A stretch of DNA of 64,000 nt from Streptomyces sp. Ag109_O5-10 (GCF_900105755.1 NZ_FNTQ01000001.1:496001-560000), one strand, 5' to 3'; counted from the stretch's first letter, positions 27,502-36,496 are shown. The notes: generated from the sequence alone by a model not told the origin. Numbers and translations are program-made.

Positions 27502-28473
27502 TTGAACGGCATCATCGGCATCGCGGACCTCGAAGCCGCGGCCCGGGTCGTCGAAGGACACGTCGTACGCACCCCCACCGTGCCCAGTCCCGGCCTGTCG
27601 GAGCTGCTCGGCGTCCCGGTCACCGCCAAGCTCGAACTCCTCCAGCGCACCGGCTCCTTCAAGGCGCGCGGTGCCGCGGCGAAGCTGCTCTCGCTGAGCG
27701 AGGCCGAGCGGGCGGCCGGCGTGGTGGCGGTCAGCGGCGGCAACCACGGCATCGCCCTCGCGGTGATGGCCGCGGCCCTCGACGTGAAGGCGACCGTGGT
27801 GATGCCGCGGACGGCACCCGCGCGGTCGATCCGGCTGGCCGAGGCCGCCGGGGCGTCGGTGCGGCTCACCGACGGCATGGACTCGGCGTTCGAGCTGGTG
27901 CCGCGGCTGCGGGACGAGGGGCTCACCCTGGTCCACCCCTTCGACGACCCGGTGGTGATCGCCGGGCAGGGCACGGTGGGTCTGGAACTCGCCGAGGACG
28001 CGGACGGCGACCTCACGGACGTGATCGTCAGCGTCGGCGGCGGGGGCCTGATCGCGGGCGTCGCGGCGGCCCTGCGGGCCCGTCGGCCCGCGGTGCGCGT
28101 GTGGGGCGTGGAGACGGCGGGCGCCCAGGCGATGTCCGAGGCGCTCGCGGCGGGCGGTCCGCTGCCGGTCGCGGTGTCGTCGATCGTGACGACGCTCAGC
28201 GCGCCGTCCGTGTCCCGGCTGACGTACGACCACGCGGTGGCGCTGGTGGAGGAGGTGCTGGTGGTGCCGGACCGGGAGGCGGTGCGGGGCAGCCTGGAGT
28301 TCGCGGAGCACGCCAAGGTCTGGACCGAGCCGGCCGCCGGCTGTCTGCTGCCCGCGGCCCGGCAGGTGCTCGACCGGGTCGGTGGCGGCGCGCGGATCGG
28401 GCTCGTGGTGTGCGGGGGCAATGTGACGCACCAGGAGATCGCGGGGTGGACGGAGCGCTTCGGGCTGGACTGA
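27502..28473 (+). CDS. PLP-dependent serine/threonine dehydratase family enzyme
   Basis: 323 residues from a TTG at 27502, chosen because GGAAGGGTG lies 7 bp upstream. It is a fold-type II PLP enzyme: Schiff-base Lys54 in GSFKARGA, the substrate loop SGGNHG near residue 81 and the phosphate-binding loop VGGGGL near 178. There is no C-terminal ACT regulatory domain, so it is the short catabolic or serine racemase-like form. The probable reaction is deamination of threonine or serine to the 2-oxo acid and ammonia; racemisation is possible. It appears to be a single-gene unit. Confidence 0.9.
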   Translation: MNGIIGIADLEAAARVVEGHVVRTPTVPSPGLSELLGVPVTAKLELLQRTGSFKARGAAAKLLSLSEAERAAGVVAVSGGNHGIALAVMAAALDVKATVVMPRTAPARSIRLAEAAGASVRLTDGMDSAFELVPRLRDEGLTLVHPFDDPVVIAGQGTVGLELAEDADGDLTDVIVSVGGGGLIAGVAAALRARRPAVRVWGVETAGAQAMSEALAAGGPLPVAVSSIVTTLSAPSVSRLTYDHAVALVEEVLVVPDREAVRGSLEFAEHAKVWTEPAAGCLLPAARQVLDRVGGGARIGLVVCGGNVTHQEIAGWTERFGLD

Positions 28474-28543
28474 CCAGCGGATCGCAGCCGGGCTTTTACC
28501 GTCGGTTACCCGCAGGTCGAAGCCCGGTCATTCGCTGTCTTCC

Positions 28544-28572
28544 TCAAGTGCCCGATGGGTGCGGCCACTTGA
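28544..28572. promoter_or_regulatory. Inverted repeat upstream of the pseudokinase gene
   Basis: Perfect 7-bp arms TCAAGTG and CACTTGA are separated by 15 bp, in the 206-bp gap before the kinase-like gene. The arrangement looks like an operator, regulator unknown. Confidence 0.35.
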
Positions 28573-28679
28573 ATAGAAGGCAAGAACGGGTCCCGAGTTG
28601 CAGATTCTTTGAACAAACCCGGGTCCGTCCCGCGTACCTCTGGTCAAGGACGAGACAGGGGTTTCAGCGAGGGATGACG

Positions 28680-30302
28680 ATGGTCAAGGCGCATGTCTCC
28701 GCACAAGAGTTGGTCGCCGGAAGGTACCGGCTCCTCGAAGTCGCCGACCGCGAGCCGAACCGCGTCAGCTGGTACGCGGAGGACGTGCAGGCCGAGCGGC
28801 CGCGTCTGGTGACCGAGATCGCGCTTCCCGAGGTGCCCACCGAGGACACCGTGCGCCGGGCCACCGCCCGCATCCTGCGTTCCTCCGAGGTGATGAGCGC
28901 GCTGCGGCCGGGCCGGGTGGCCATGGTGATCGACGCCTTCGAGGAGGCGGGCGCGCTGTGGACGGTGACGGAGGTGATCGACGGCACGCCGCTCAGCGAA
29001 CTGCTCGCCCAGCAGTCCACGTTCACCTACGTGCGGGCCGCGCGCATCGGTCTGGAAGTGCTCGACGTGCTGGAGGCCGCGCACGCCGACGGCTACACGC
29101 ACGGCGAGCTCAGCCCCGGGCAGATCTTCGTCCGCGACCGGGGCCCGGTCGTCGTCACCGGGTTCGGCCTGGCGGGCGTGACGCTGTCGCCCCGGGTCAC
29201 CGCGCCGTCGTACGCCTCGCCGGAGCAGGCCCGCGACGAGCGCATCGGCCCCGCCGCCGATCTGTGGGCGCTCGGCGCGATCCTCTACACGATGGTCGAG
29301 GGGCGGCCGCCGTTCCGGGACCGGGGCAAGACGGAGGCCACCCTCAAGGGCGTGGACCGGCTGCCGTTGCGCACCCCGCTGCGGGCCGGCCCGCTGACCC
29401 AGGTGGTGCAGGGGCTGCTGCGGAAGAACTCCCGGGAGCGGCTCGGCCGGGCAGTGGTGCGTCAGGCACTGACACGTGTCCTGGAAGAGGACCCCGGCAC
29501 GGTCGCGCAGTCCGCGCCCGTCTCCCGGCTGCGCGGCGCCTATGTGGCGGCCCGGTCCTCCGGGTGGAGCAGGACCACCATGATCGGCGGGACCGCGCTG
29601 GCCGTGCTCACCGTGTCGGTCGCGGTGCTGGCCGCGACCCAGGGCCTGCCCGGCGCCTCCTCGGCGGGCTCGGCCCCGAGCACCTCCGCGACGGCCGGCG
29701 GCCCGGCCGCGCGCACGGACGGCAACGCCCCCGGCCCCTCGCCTTCGCGGACGGCGTCCACCTCCGCCACCCCGTCCGCGTCCGCGTCGGCGTCCCCGTC
29801 GGCCACCGCCTCGGCCTCGGTCACGGCGGGTGCCCTGCCGGCCGGGTTCCGCCGCTACACCGCCCCGGAGGGCTTCTCCGTGGCGCTCCCGCAGGGCTGG
29901 AAGCGTCTCGACACCGCCCGGGACGACGTCGCCTACCGCGTCACCTTCGGTCCGGGCGGCGACGATCCGCGCACCCTGGCGGTCACCTACAGCACCCAGG
30001 CCGGCCCGGACCCGGTCGCGATCTGGCGGGACGACGTGGAACCGGGACTGGAGAAGCTGGCCGGCTACCACCGGGTCGGCGAGATCGAGGCGACCACCTA
30101 CCAGGGCCACAGGGCAGCGGACATGGAATGGCTGTCCGGCACGGGTACCGGCCGGGTGCACACCTTCGGCCGCGGCTTCCTGCTCGGCGGTGGCCGCAGC
30201 TTCTCGCTGCGCGTCACGGCACCGGCCGCCGCCTGGGACGACGCCGCGGACCAGCTCGCCCTGAAGACCTTCCTGGCGACGTTCCGCATCTCCGCGAGCT
30301 GA
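28680..30302 (+). CDS. Membrane-anchored pseudokinase (degenerate Ser/Thr protein kinase) with extracellular domain
   Basis: 540 residues from the ATG at 28680, chosen over the ATG at 28674 because GCGAGGG then sits 6 bp upstream. Residues about 10-285 have a Hanks-type kinase fold, but catalytic residues are lost: the VAIK-like strand has no Lys (TEIALPEV), HRDLKPxN reads HGELSPGQ near 141-148 and DFG reads GFG near 161. Later kinase landmarks survive (APSYASPEQ, DLWALGAILYTMVEG). One membrane helix (about 300-320) is followed by a Ser/Thr/Ala/Pro linker and an outer domain (about 390-540, EGFSVALPQGWKRL). It probably signals by binding instead of phosphorylating. Close to PASTA-less Streptomyces kinase homologues, substrate unknown. 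Confidence 0.88.
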   Translation: MVKAHVSAQELVAGRYRLLEVADREPNRVSWYAEDVQAERPRLVTEIALPEVPTEDTVRRATARILRSSEVMSALRPGRVAMVIDAFEEAGALWTVTEVIDGTPLSELLAQQSTFTYVRAARIGLEVLDVLEAAHADGYTHGELSPGQIFVRDRGPVVVTGFGLAGVTLSPRVTAPSYASPEQARDERIGPAADLWALGAILYTMVEGRPPFRDRGKTEATLKGVDRLPLRTPLRAGPLTQVVQGLLRKNSRERLGRAVVRQALTRVLEEDPGTVAQSAPVSRLRGAYVAARSSGWSRTTMIGGTALAVLTVSVAVLAATQGLPGASSAGSAPSTSATAGGPAARTDGNAPGPSPSRTASTSATPSASASASPSATASASVTAGALPAGFRRYTAPEGFSVALPQGWKRLDTARDDVAYRVTFGPGGDDPRTLAVTYSTQAGPDPVAIWRDDVEPGLEKLAGYHRVGEIEATTYQGHRAADMEWLSGTGTGRVHTFGRGFLLGGGRSFSLRVTAPAAAWDDAADQLALKTFLATFRISAS

Positions 30303-30339
30303 TCCGTTTTCCGGCCGCCCTGCCGGGGACTCGGCGACC

Positions 30340-31310
30340 ATGGTGCAAATCGGATACACGATGATGACCGAGCAGGCCGGTCCACGTGATCTCGTGGACC
30401 ATCTGGTGGGGGCCGAGGAGGCGGGCTTCGACTTCTCGGTGGCCTCGGACCACTACTTTCCGTGGTTGCGTTCGCAAGGCCACTCGCCGTACGTGTGGAG
30501 CGTGCTCGGTGCCGCCGCCCAGGCCACCGAGCGGATCCCGCTGATGACGTACGTGACCTGTCCGACGTTCCGCTACCACCCGGCGGTCGTGGCGCAGAAG
30601 GCGGCGACCGTGCAGCTGCTGTCCGGGGGCCGGTTCCGGCTCGGCCTCGGCTCGGGCGAGAACCTCAACGAGCACGTGGTGGGCGGCGGCTGGCCCTCGG
30701 TGGACGTACGGCACGAGATGCTGGAAGAGGCGGTGGAGATCATCAGGGCGCTGTTGCGGGCGGCCATGTCAACCACCGGGGCACCCACTTCGACGTGGAG
30801 TCCGCCCGCCTGTGGGACCTGCCGGACGAGCCGCCGCCGATCGGCATCGCGGTCTCCGGGGAACAGTCCTGCACGGTCGCCGGGCATCTCGCCGACCTGG
30901 TCATCGCCACCGAGCCGAAGGCCTCCCTCCTCGACGCCTTCGACCGGCACGGCGGGTCGGGCAAACCCCGGGTCGGCCAGCTGCCGGTGTGCTGGGACCC
31001 CGACCGGGACACGGCGGTGAAGCGCGCGCACGCCCAGTTCCGCTGGTTCGGCAACGGCTGGAAGGTCAACTCCGAACTGCCGCACCCCGACTCCTTCGAG
31101 TCCGCGACGCAGTTCGTCACCCAGGACGACGTGGCCGCGTCCATCCCGTGCGGGGACGACCCGGACGACTTCGTCGAGGCCGTACGGCCGTACGCGGAGG
31201 CCGGGTTCGGGGAGGTAGCCCTGGTGCAGATCGGCGGCGAGTCGCAGCCGGAGTTCCTGGAGTGGTCCCGCGGGACGCTGCTGCCGGCGCTGCGCGACGC
31301 CTTCGGCTGA
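30340..31310 (+). pseudogene. LLM-class F420-dependent oxidoreductase, broken by a one-base deletion
   Basis: The first 139 codons encode the N-terminus of a luciferase-like F420 oxidoreductase (GYTMMTEQAGPRDLVDHL, RFRLGLGSGENLNEHVVG). Near 30754 the frame is lost, and the conserved continuation AGGHVNHRGTHFDVESARLW appears in the next frame and runs to 31310 (CTVAGHLADLVIATEP, FGEVALVQIGGES). Restoring one base makes 972 bp, a normal 323-residue family member. The unrestored frame reads through to a stop at 31020 with unrelated sequence. Such enzymes use reduced F420 on alcohols, aldehydes or ring systems; the substrate is unknown. It may be a true pseudogene or a sequencing error, and the next gene also carries a single-base error. 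Confidence 0.85.
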
Positions 31311-31401
31311 TCTTCGACGGTCCGGCAAAACACGGCCAACGGGTCGATATAGGCTGCCTGCCGGTATCCGTGCAGTCCGGCAGCTTTCAGGAGTGTCCTC
31401 C

Positions 31402-32458
31402 GTGACCCTGGCGATCGACCCGTCCGAGACGTCCGGCGCGTCCCCGGCTCCCCTCTCCGACCTGGTGGCGCGGGACGCCCGCGAGTTCGGCGCGTACGTG
31501 CGGGCCGGAAGCTGGGCGTTCGGGCTGATGGTGGCCCGCAGCGTGCGGCCGGGAGGACAGGGCGCGGACGGGACGCCGAAGGTGTCGGCTAAGGAGTTCG
31601 CCGAGCTGGCCGGCTGCTCCGCGGAGCGCGTCATGCGCTACTACAAGGCCTGGGACAAGGCCGCCGACGACGGTCTGGTCCCGCACTTCGAGGCCCTCGC
31701 CCCGGGTCAGGAGGTGCAACTCCCCGATTCGGACGTCTGGCCGGACTACTACGTCTCCCGCAACAGTGCCACCTCCGGGCGCGGCACGGCGATCGCGGAG
31801 GTGGCCGCGGCCGAGGGCATCCGTCCCACCAAGGCCCTGGAGGTCGCCGAGAACCCCACCGCGCTGCGCGCCGCGATCCTCGCCGACCCGTCCACCGCCC
31901 GCGCCGCCCGCTCGGCCCTCCTCGACCGCATCAAGGAGGGACCCGGACCTGCAGACCGTGCTCGCCAGGGACGTGGTCCGCACCGCCGACCTGAAGAAGG
32001 CCGTCGCCACCGAGAGCCGCTCGGCCGACCGGATCGGCTACGTCCGGCAGATCGCCGAGTCCGGCCAGATCAGGACCCCGGCCGGGCAGACCGTCGACGC
32101 GCCGCGGGACCTGCGCCAGGAGGCCGAGCGCCATCTCTCGCTCCTGGACGAACTCGACGAGGACGAGGACACCGGCGCGTGGGCGACCGAGGCCTACGAC
32201 AGCATGAAGAACCTCGTCGTGGAGGCGGTGGAGGCCGACCCGGAGCTACGGGTCCAGGAGAAGCGCACCAAGTTCTACAACAGCCTCCAGAAGGCGACCA
32301 AGGCGTTCGAGGAGCTGACCTTCGACGACGCCCAGGACTTCTACGAGGACGACATGATCCAGCGCCTGGAGGACCTCCAGCAGGCCATCGGCTCCTGCCT
32401 GGCGGCACTGCGCGGCACCAAGGGCACGCCGGACCCGGAGGGCACGCGGGCTCCGTAG
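31402..32458 (+). pseudogene. Conserved unknown protein with HTH-like segment, broken by a one-base insertion
   Basis: The GTG at 31402 has AGGAG 8 bp upstream. The first 179 codons include an HTH-like segment (VSAKEFAELAGCSAERVM). At about 31936-31941 one extra G shifts the frame: the sequence goes from LLDRIKE into unrelated residues, while DPDLQTVLARDVVRTADLKK continues in the next frame to 32458. Removing one base gives a continuous protein of about 351 residues with a charged, coiled C-terminal half (LRQEAERHLSLLDELDEDED, VQEKRTKFYNSLQKATKAFE). I do not recognise a named family; the HTH-like segment and helical tail would fit a DNA-binding or nucleoid protein. It follows the other frameshifted gene by 91 bp. 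Confidence 0.75.
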
Positions 32459-32549
32459 GACGGAGGTCAATTCCGCTGCGGATTGAGCGTTTTTCCCGTG
32501 AGAGGGGTACTAGAGGGCACCAAGCCGATCGTTCTCGGAGGCCACTCGC

Positions 32550-32975
32550 GTGAACCCCATCGTGCACAGGACTCTGGTCGTACAGCTCCGGACGGACGGG
32601 ACGGGCCGCTGTCCCGTCCTCGCCCATCTGTCGTACGACCCCGGTGACCCGTTCGCCGTCACCGCGCTGTTCACCCTGGACGGCCGCGTACTCGCCCGGT
32701 GGCGGCTGGACCGGGAGATGCTGAACGACGGGCTGCGAGAGCCGGTCGGGGTGGGGGACGTCCGGCTGCGTCCCGTACGGCAGGGGCGCTGGAGGGAAAT
32801 GCGTATGGATTTCCTCGGCGACCCGCTGCCCGGCGGCAGCCGCCACCACGCGGTGGTGTTCGCCTGGGCGCCCGCGCTGGCCTCCTTCCTCGGCGACACC
32901 TACATGGCCGTGCCGCCCGGCCGCGAGGAGGTCCCGGTGGACGACCTCCTCGCGGAGATCCTCGCCACCGGCTGA
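32550..32975 (+). CDS. SsgA-like (SALP) sporulation/cell-division regulator
   Basis: 141 residues from a GTG at 32550 with GGAGG 8 bp upstream. It matches the SsgA/SsgB family: an N-terminal LVVQL strand, LSYDPGDPFAVTALF as the family core, then WRLDREMLNDG and GDVRLRP, and a C-terminal helix VPVDDLLAEILATG. These proteins direct septum placement and FtsZ recruitment in sporulating hyphae. This is one of the accessory SALPs by its length and context; which one cannot be told. Its last 30 bp are repeated just after the stop (see the duplication feature). Confidence 0.92.
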   Translation: MNPIVHRTLVVQLRTDGTGRCPVLAHLSYDPGDPFAVTALFTLDGRVLARWRLDREMLNDGLREPVGVGDVRLRPVRQGRWREMRMDFLGDPLPGGSRHHAVVFAWAPALASFLGDTYMAVPPGREEVPVDDLLAEILATG

Positions 32976-33018
32976 ACGGGCGCTCCTAGCGGAGATCCTC
33001 GCCACCGGCTAACGGGCG
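32947..33018 (+). repeat. Imperfect tandem duplication of the SsgA-like gene 3' end
   Basis: The 36-37-bp segment that ends the gene (GCGGAGATCCTCGCCACCGG, then CTGAACGGGCG) recurs immediately downstream at 32984-33018 with C-to-A and one-base-loss differences, so the copy ends CTAACGGGCG. The copy is not in frame with the gene. Confidence 0.9.
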
Positions 33019-33039
33019 TGCGCGGCGCACGGGCCCGGC

Positions 33040-33525
33040 TCAGCGCGTCGGGTGGCGGTGCCGGGCCCACAGCGGCAGTCCGTACCAGCACACCATGTAC
33101 CAGACGACGACGGCCGCCACCGCCCAGGTCACAGGGCTGCCGCCGGTGGCCACCCGGAGGATCAGCACCAGGGAGGCGGTCATGGTGGCCAGCAGCAGGA
33201 AGAGGCCGACCGAGGTGAGCCGGGACGCCATCCGCACCGCCTGCGCCTTCACCCTGCGGCCGGCGACGAGCCGGTGCAGCGACACCGGGCCGATGAGGGC
33301 GCCCGTTGCGGACGCGCCCAGAACGACGGTCACGATGTAGATCGTCTTGTCCACGTCGGAGAGCTGGGCGTACTTCTGCTGGAAGACCACGGTGAGCAGG
33401 AACCCGAAGAGGATCTGCACTCCGGTCTGGGCGACGCGCACCTCCTGGATGAGCTCGCCCCACATCCGGTCGGCGCGCTCCTCCTCCGTCTCGTCGCGCC
33501 CGGTGCGCCGCTCCTGGTCAGTCAT
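33040..33525 (-). CDS. DUF6328 family four-helix membrane protein
   Basis: 161 residues. A charged N-terminus (TDQERRTGRDETEEERADRM) is followed by four predicted membrane helices: ILFGFLLTVVF, IYIVTVVLGASATGALIG, VGLFLLLATMTASLVLILRV and WAVAAVVVWYMVCWYGLPLW. It matches the actinobacterial DUF6328 family, which has no known function. No ribosome-binding site is visible before the ATG; instead a GGTTAC-GG-GTAACC palindrome (33527-33540) abuts it, which could be an operator or part of a leaderless promoter. It converges on the SsgA-like gene. Confidence 0.8.
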   Translation of the reverse strand: MTDQERRTGRDETEEERADRMWGELIQEVRVAQTGVQILFGFLLTVVFQQKYAQLSDVDKTIYIVTVVLGASATGALIGPVSLHRLVAGRRVKAQAVRMASRLTSVGLFLLLATMTASLVLILRVATGGSPVTWAVAAVVVWYMVCWYGLPLWARHRHPTR

Positions 33526-33560
33526 GGGTTACGGGTAACCGTCGGGCCGGTCCCGCAAAC

Positions 33561-33603
33561 GGTACGGGCCGGGGCGGGCGGGGCGCCGCTCCCGGCCCGT
33601 ACC
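33561..33603 (-). terminator. Terminator of the aldo/keto reductase gene
   Basis: Perfect 13-bp arms (GGTACGGGCCGGG and its complement) with a 17-nt loop lie 5 bp after the reductase stop. They would also shield the downstream DUF6328 gene from read-through. Confidence 0.75.
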
Positions 33604-33607
33604 GGTA

Positions 33608-34591
33608 CTACCAGCGGCTCTCCACCTGTTCCTTGATCCGGCGGTCGTACAGCGCGCGGATCGCGGCGACCGTCTCCCCGGACAGCTCCGGGAGCCCGGC
33701 GGCGGCCGCGTTGGCGCGGGCCTGCTCCGGGTTGCGGGCGCCCGGGATCACCGTGGTCACGCCGGGCTGGTCGATGATCCAGCGCAGGGCGAGCTGGGCC
33801 GGGGTGTATCCCTCGGGGGCGAGGGCGGCGAACTCGGCGGCGGCCTCGACGCCCGTCGCGTAGTCCACGCCGGAGAAGGTCTCGCCCTGGTCGAAGGCCT
33901 CGCCGTGCCGGTTGTACGTGCGGTGGTCGTCGGCCGCGAAGACGGTGTCCTTGGTGTACTTGCCGGACAGCAGCCCGGAGGCGAGCGGCACGCGCGCGAT
34001 GATGCCGACGCCGGCCTCCCGGGCGGCCGGGAGCACCTCGTACAGCGGCTTCATGCGGAACGGGTTGAGGATGATCTGCACGCTGGCCACGCCCGGGCGG
34101 GCGATCGCGGTGAGGGCCTCCGCGCTGGTCTCGACGCTGACGCCGTAGGCGGCGATGCGCTCCTCCTCGACCAGGGTGTCGAGGGCGTCGTACACGGCGT
34201 CCGAGGAGTAGACCGGGGTCGGCGGGCAGTGCAGCTGCACCAGGTCCAGGCGGTCCACGCCGAGGTTGCGGCGCGACCGGTCGTTCCACGCGCGGAAGTT
34301 GTCCAGGACGTAGTTCTCCGGGACCTGCTCGGCCCGGCGACCCATCTTGGTCGCCACCAGCACGTCCAGGTCCGGCCTGCCGCGCAGGAAGGCGGCGATG
34401 GTCTGCTCGCTGCGCCCGTCGCCGTACACGTCGGCGGTGTCGAAGAAGGTCACCCCCGACTCGGCCGCCGTCTCCAGAACGGCGAGGGCCTCCTTGTCGT
34501 CCACCTCGCCCCAGTCGGCGCCGAGCTGCCATGTGCCGAGGCCGACGACCGATGCCCGCTGCCCCGACCTGCCGATTACGCGTTCGTCCAT
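33608..34591 (-). CDS. Aldo/keto reductase
   Basis: 327 residues with the full AKR signature: Asp and Tyr in FFDTADVYGDGRSE (about 50-63), Lys in VATKMGRR near 85 and His in LVQLHCPP near 120, plus the C-terminal NADPH motif TVIPGARNPEQARANAAAAG. It should reduce an aldehyde or ketone with NADPH; the substrate is unknown. It is divergent from the cholesterol-oxidase-like gene, across 141 bp. Confidence 0.92.
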   Translation of the reverse strand: MDERVIGRSGQRASVVGLGTWQLGADWGEVDDKEALAVLETAAESGVTFFDTADVYGDGRSEQTIAAFLRGRPDLDVLVATKMGRRAEQVPENYVLDNFRAWNDRSRRNLGVDRLDLVQLHCPPTPVYSSDAVYDALDTLVEEERIAAYGVSVETSAEALTAIARPGVASVQIILNPFRMKPLYEVLPAAREAGVGIIARVPLASGLLSGKYTKDTVFAADDHRTYNRHGEAFDQGETFSGVDYATGVEAAAEFAALAPEGYTPAQLALRWIIDQPGVTTVIPGARNPEQARANAAAAGLPELSGETVAAIRALYDRRIKEQVESRW

Positions 34592-34732
34592 GGCGCCAGT
34601 GTGTCATCCGCCGCCGACAACGGTGTCACGGGCCGGCACGCCGCTCCCGCCCACCTGGGAATCCTTCACTCACACGGGTGATTGTGGTGGACGGAAAACG
34701 GAGGTGTGTCAACCGGCGCCTAGCGTGACCAC

Positions 34733-36439
34733 ATGGTTGACCATTCACCGAACAACTCGCCGTCCACGGACGGCTGGAGCCGTCGGGGCTTCCTGCGGTC
34801 CGCCGCCGCGCTCGCCGCCGTTCCGGTAGTGCTCGCCGCCGACCCGGCGGTGGCCGCCGCCGAGCTGCCCGGCTTCCCGGCGGAGGTGGTGCCCTACCGT
34901 TCCGCGTACCGCAACTGGGTCGGTGAGATCACCGCCGACGGGCTGTGGGCCTGTGCCCCGGCCGACGCCGGTCAGGTGCTCGCCGTCGTCGACTGGGCCT
35001 GGCGCAACGGGTGGCGGGTGCGCGCGCGTGGCTCCTCGCACGGCTGGTCGCCCCTGACGATCACGGAGAGGACCGGTGCCGGCGACCGGGTTCTGCTCGT
35101 GGACACCGCGAGCCGTCTCACCGGCCTCTCCCTGGACTCCGGTACCGCGGTCCGGGCGGGCACCGGGGTCACCTTGGAGGCGCTGCTCACCTTCCTCGAA
35201 GGCCATGGCCTCGGGCTCACCGCCGCGCCCGCGCCGGGCGACCTGACGCTCGGCGGCGCGCTCGCGATCGACGCGCACGGCACCGCGGTACCGGCCGACG
35301 GCGAGGAACCGGTGCCCGGGCACACCTACGGCTCGCTGAGCAACCTGGTGCTGTCGCTGACGGCGGTGGTGTGGGACGGGAACGCCGGAGCGTACGTCCT
35401 GCGGACGTTCCGGCGCGACGAGGCGGACTGCGCGGCGCTGCTGACGCACCTGGGCCGTGCGCTGGTCACCGAGGTCGTGCTGCGGGTGGGCGCGAACAGC
35501 AGTCTGCGGTGCGTCAGCCGCACCGACGTCCCGGCCGCCGAACTGTTCGCGGCGCCCGGTTCCGGCGGCCGGACCCTGGACGGCTTCCTCCGGCGGTCCG
35601 GGCGGGTGGAGGCCATCTGGTTCGCCTTCACCGAGTACCCGTGGCTGAAGGAGTGGAGCGTCGCCCCGGTCCGGCCGCCCGGCGCACGGCACGTGACCTC
35701 GCCGTACAACTACCCCTTCTCCGACAACGTGCCGACCGTGGTCGCCGACCTGGTGGGGCGGATGGTGTCCGGCGCCGCCTGGTATCTGGCGCCGGTGCTC
35801 GGGAACGCGCAACTGGACGTGGCGGCGCTGGGGCTGGTGGCGACGCTGTCCTCGGACATCTGGGGAGCGTCGAAGAACACGCTGCTGTACGTCAGGCCGA
35901 CCACGCTGCGGGTGGGCGCGAACGGGTACGCGGTGCTGACGCGGCGGGCCGAGGTGCAGCGGGTGGTGCACGAGTTCACCTCGTTCTACCGGGAACGGCT
36001 CACCGCGTACGCCGCGTCGGGGCGGTTCCCGGTCAACGGGTCGGTGGAGATCCGGGTGACGGGGCTGGACGAGGCGTCCGACGCCGGGGTGGCGGGGGCA
36101 CAGGTGCCGTCGCTGTCGGCGGTACGGCCCCGGGAGGGAGCCGACACCGCCGTGTGGCTGGATGTGCTGACCCTGCCGGGGACGCCTCATGCGGAGGCGT
36201 TCCTGCGGGAGTTGGAGGGGTTCCTCTTCGAGAGGTTCGAGGGGACGCGGGTCGAGTGGTCGAAGGGGTGGGGTTATACGGAGTCGGGTGTGTGGAGTGA
36301 CGAGGTGGTGCTCGGGACGAGGGTCCCTGAGTCCTTCGGGGGTGCGGTGTGGGACGCGGCGGTCGACACGCTCGACCGCCTCGATCCGCACCGGGTTTTC
36401 AGTAACGGCTTCCTGGACGGGGTGCTCGTGCGCCGTTGA
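34733..36439 (+). CDS. Tat-exported FAD-dependent cholesterol-oxidase-like oxidoreductase (VAO fold)
   Basis: 568 residues. A Tat signal (SRRGFLRSAAALAAVPVV) precedes an FAD-binding PCMH domain with RGSSHGWSPLT, where His103 matches the His that carries covalent FAD in type II cholesterol oxidases, then GDLTLGGALAIDAHGT. The rest matches the cholesterol-oxidase substrate-binding domain (FTEYPWLKEWSV, ending HRVFSNGFLDGVL). It would oxidise a sterol or other secondary alcohol outside the cell, making hydrogen peroxide. It has no ribosome-binding site near the ATG; a TAGCGT hexamer ends 6 bp before it, so the mRNA is probably leaderless. Confidence 0.88.
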   Translation: MVDHSPNNSPSTDGWSRRGFLRSAAALAAVPVVLAADPAVAAAELPGFPAEVVPYRSAYRNWVGEITADGLWACAPADAGQVLAVVDWAWRNGWRVRARGSSHGWSPLTITERTGAGDRVLLVDTASRLTGLSLDSGTAVRAGTGVTLEALLTFLEGHGLGLTAAPAPGDLTLGGALAIDAHGTAVPADGEEPVPGHTYGSLSNLVLSLTAVVWDGNAGAYVLRTFRRDEADCAALLTHLGRALVTEVVLRVGANSSLRCVSRTDVPAAELFAAPGSGGRTLDGFLRRSGRVEAIWFAFTEYPWLKEWSVAPVRPPGARHVTSPYNYPFSDNVPTVVADLVGRMVSGAAWYLAPVLGNAQLDVAALGLVATLSSDIWGASKNTLLYVRPTTLRVGANGYAVLTRRAEVQRVVHEFTSFYRERLTAYAASGRFPVNGSVEIRVTGLDEASDAGVAGAQVPSLSAVRPREGADTAVWLDVLTLPGTPHAEAFLRELEGFLFERFEGTRVEWSKGWGYTESGVWSDEVVLGTRVPESFGGAVWDAAVDTLDRLDPHRVFSNGFLDGVLVRR

Positions 36440-36443
36440 TGTC

Positions 36444-36496
36444 TGCGGGGCCGTGGGGCCGGTCGCGCGGTCCCCCGCGCCCCTACGGGGCGCCGA
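36444..36496. repeat. Copy 2 of dispersed palindromic repeat (inverted orientation)
   Basis: Read on the minus strand it has the same layout as the copy at 5792: stem GCGCCCC-gta-GGGGCGC, then GGGGGACCGCGCGACC and a GGCCCC tail. It lies between two convergent genes and supplies the last codons and TAG stop of the SDR gene, so it probably ends both transcripts. Confidence 0.8.

Noticed and set aside
27492..30302. 936-codon frame joining the dehydratase region to the pseudokinase
   Set aside because: The frame merely stays open by chance across the dehydratase gene. Kinase-like sequence begins only at 28680 with its own ribosome-binding site.
31402..32458. Programmed frameshifting to make a fused protein
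   Set aside because: There is no slippery heptamer plus downstream structure that I can see, and the neighbouring gene has an unrelated frameshift, so error or decay is more likely.
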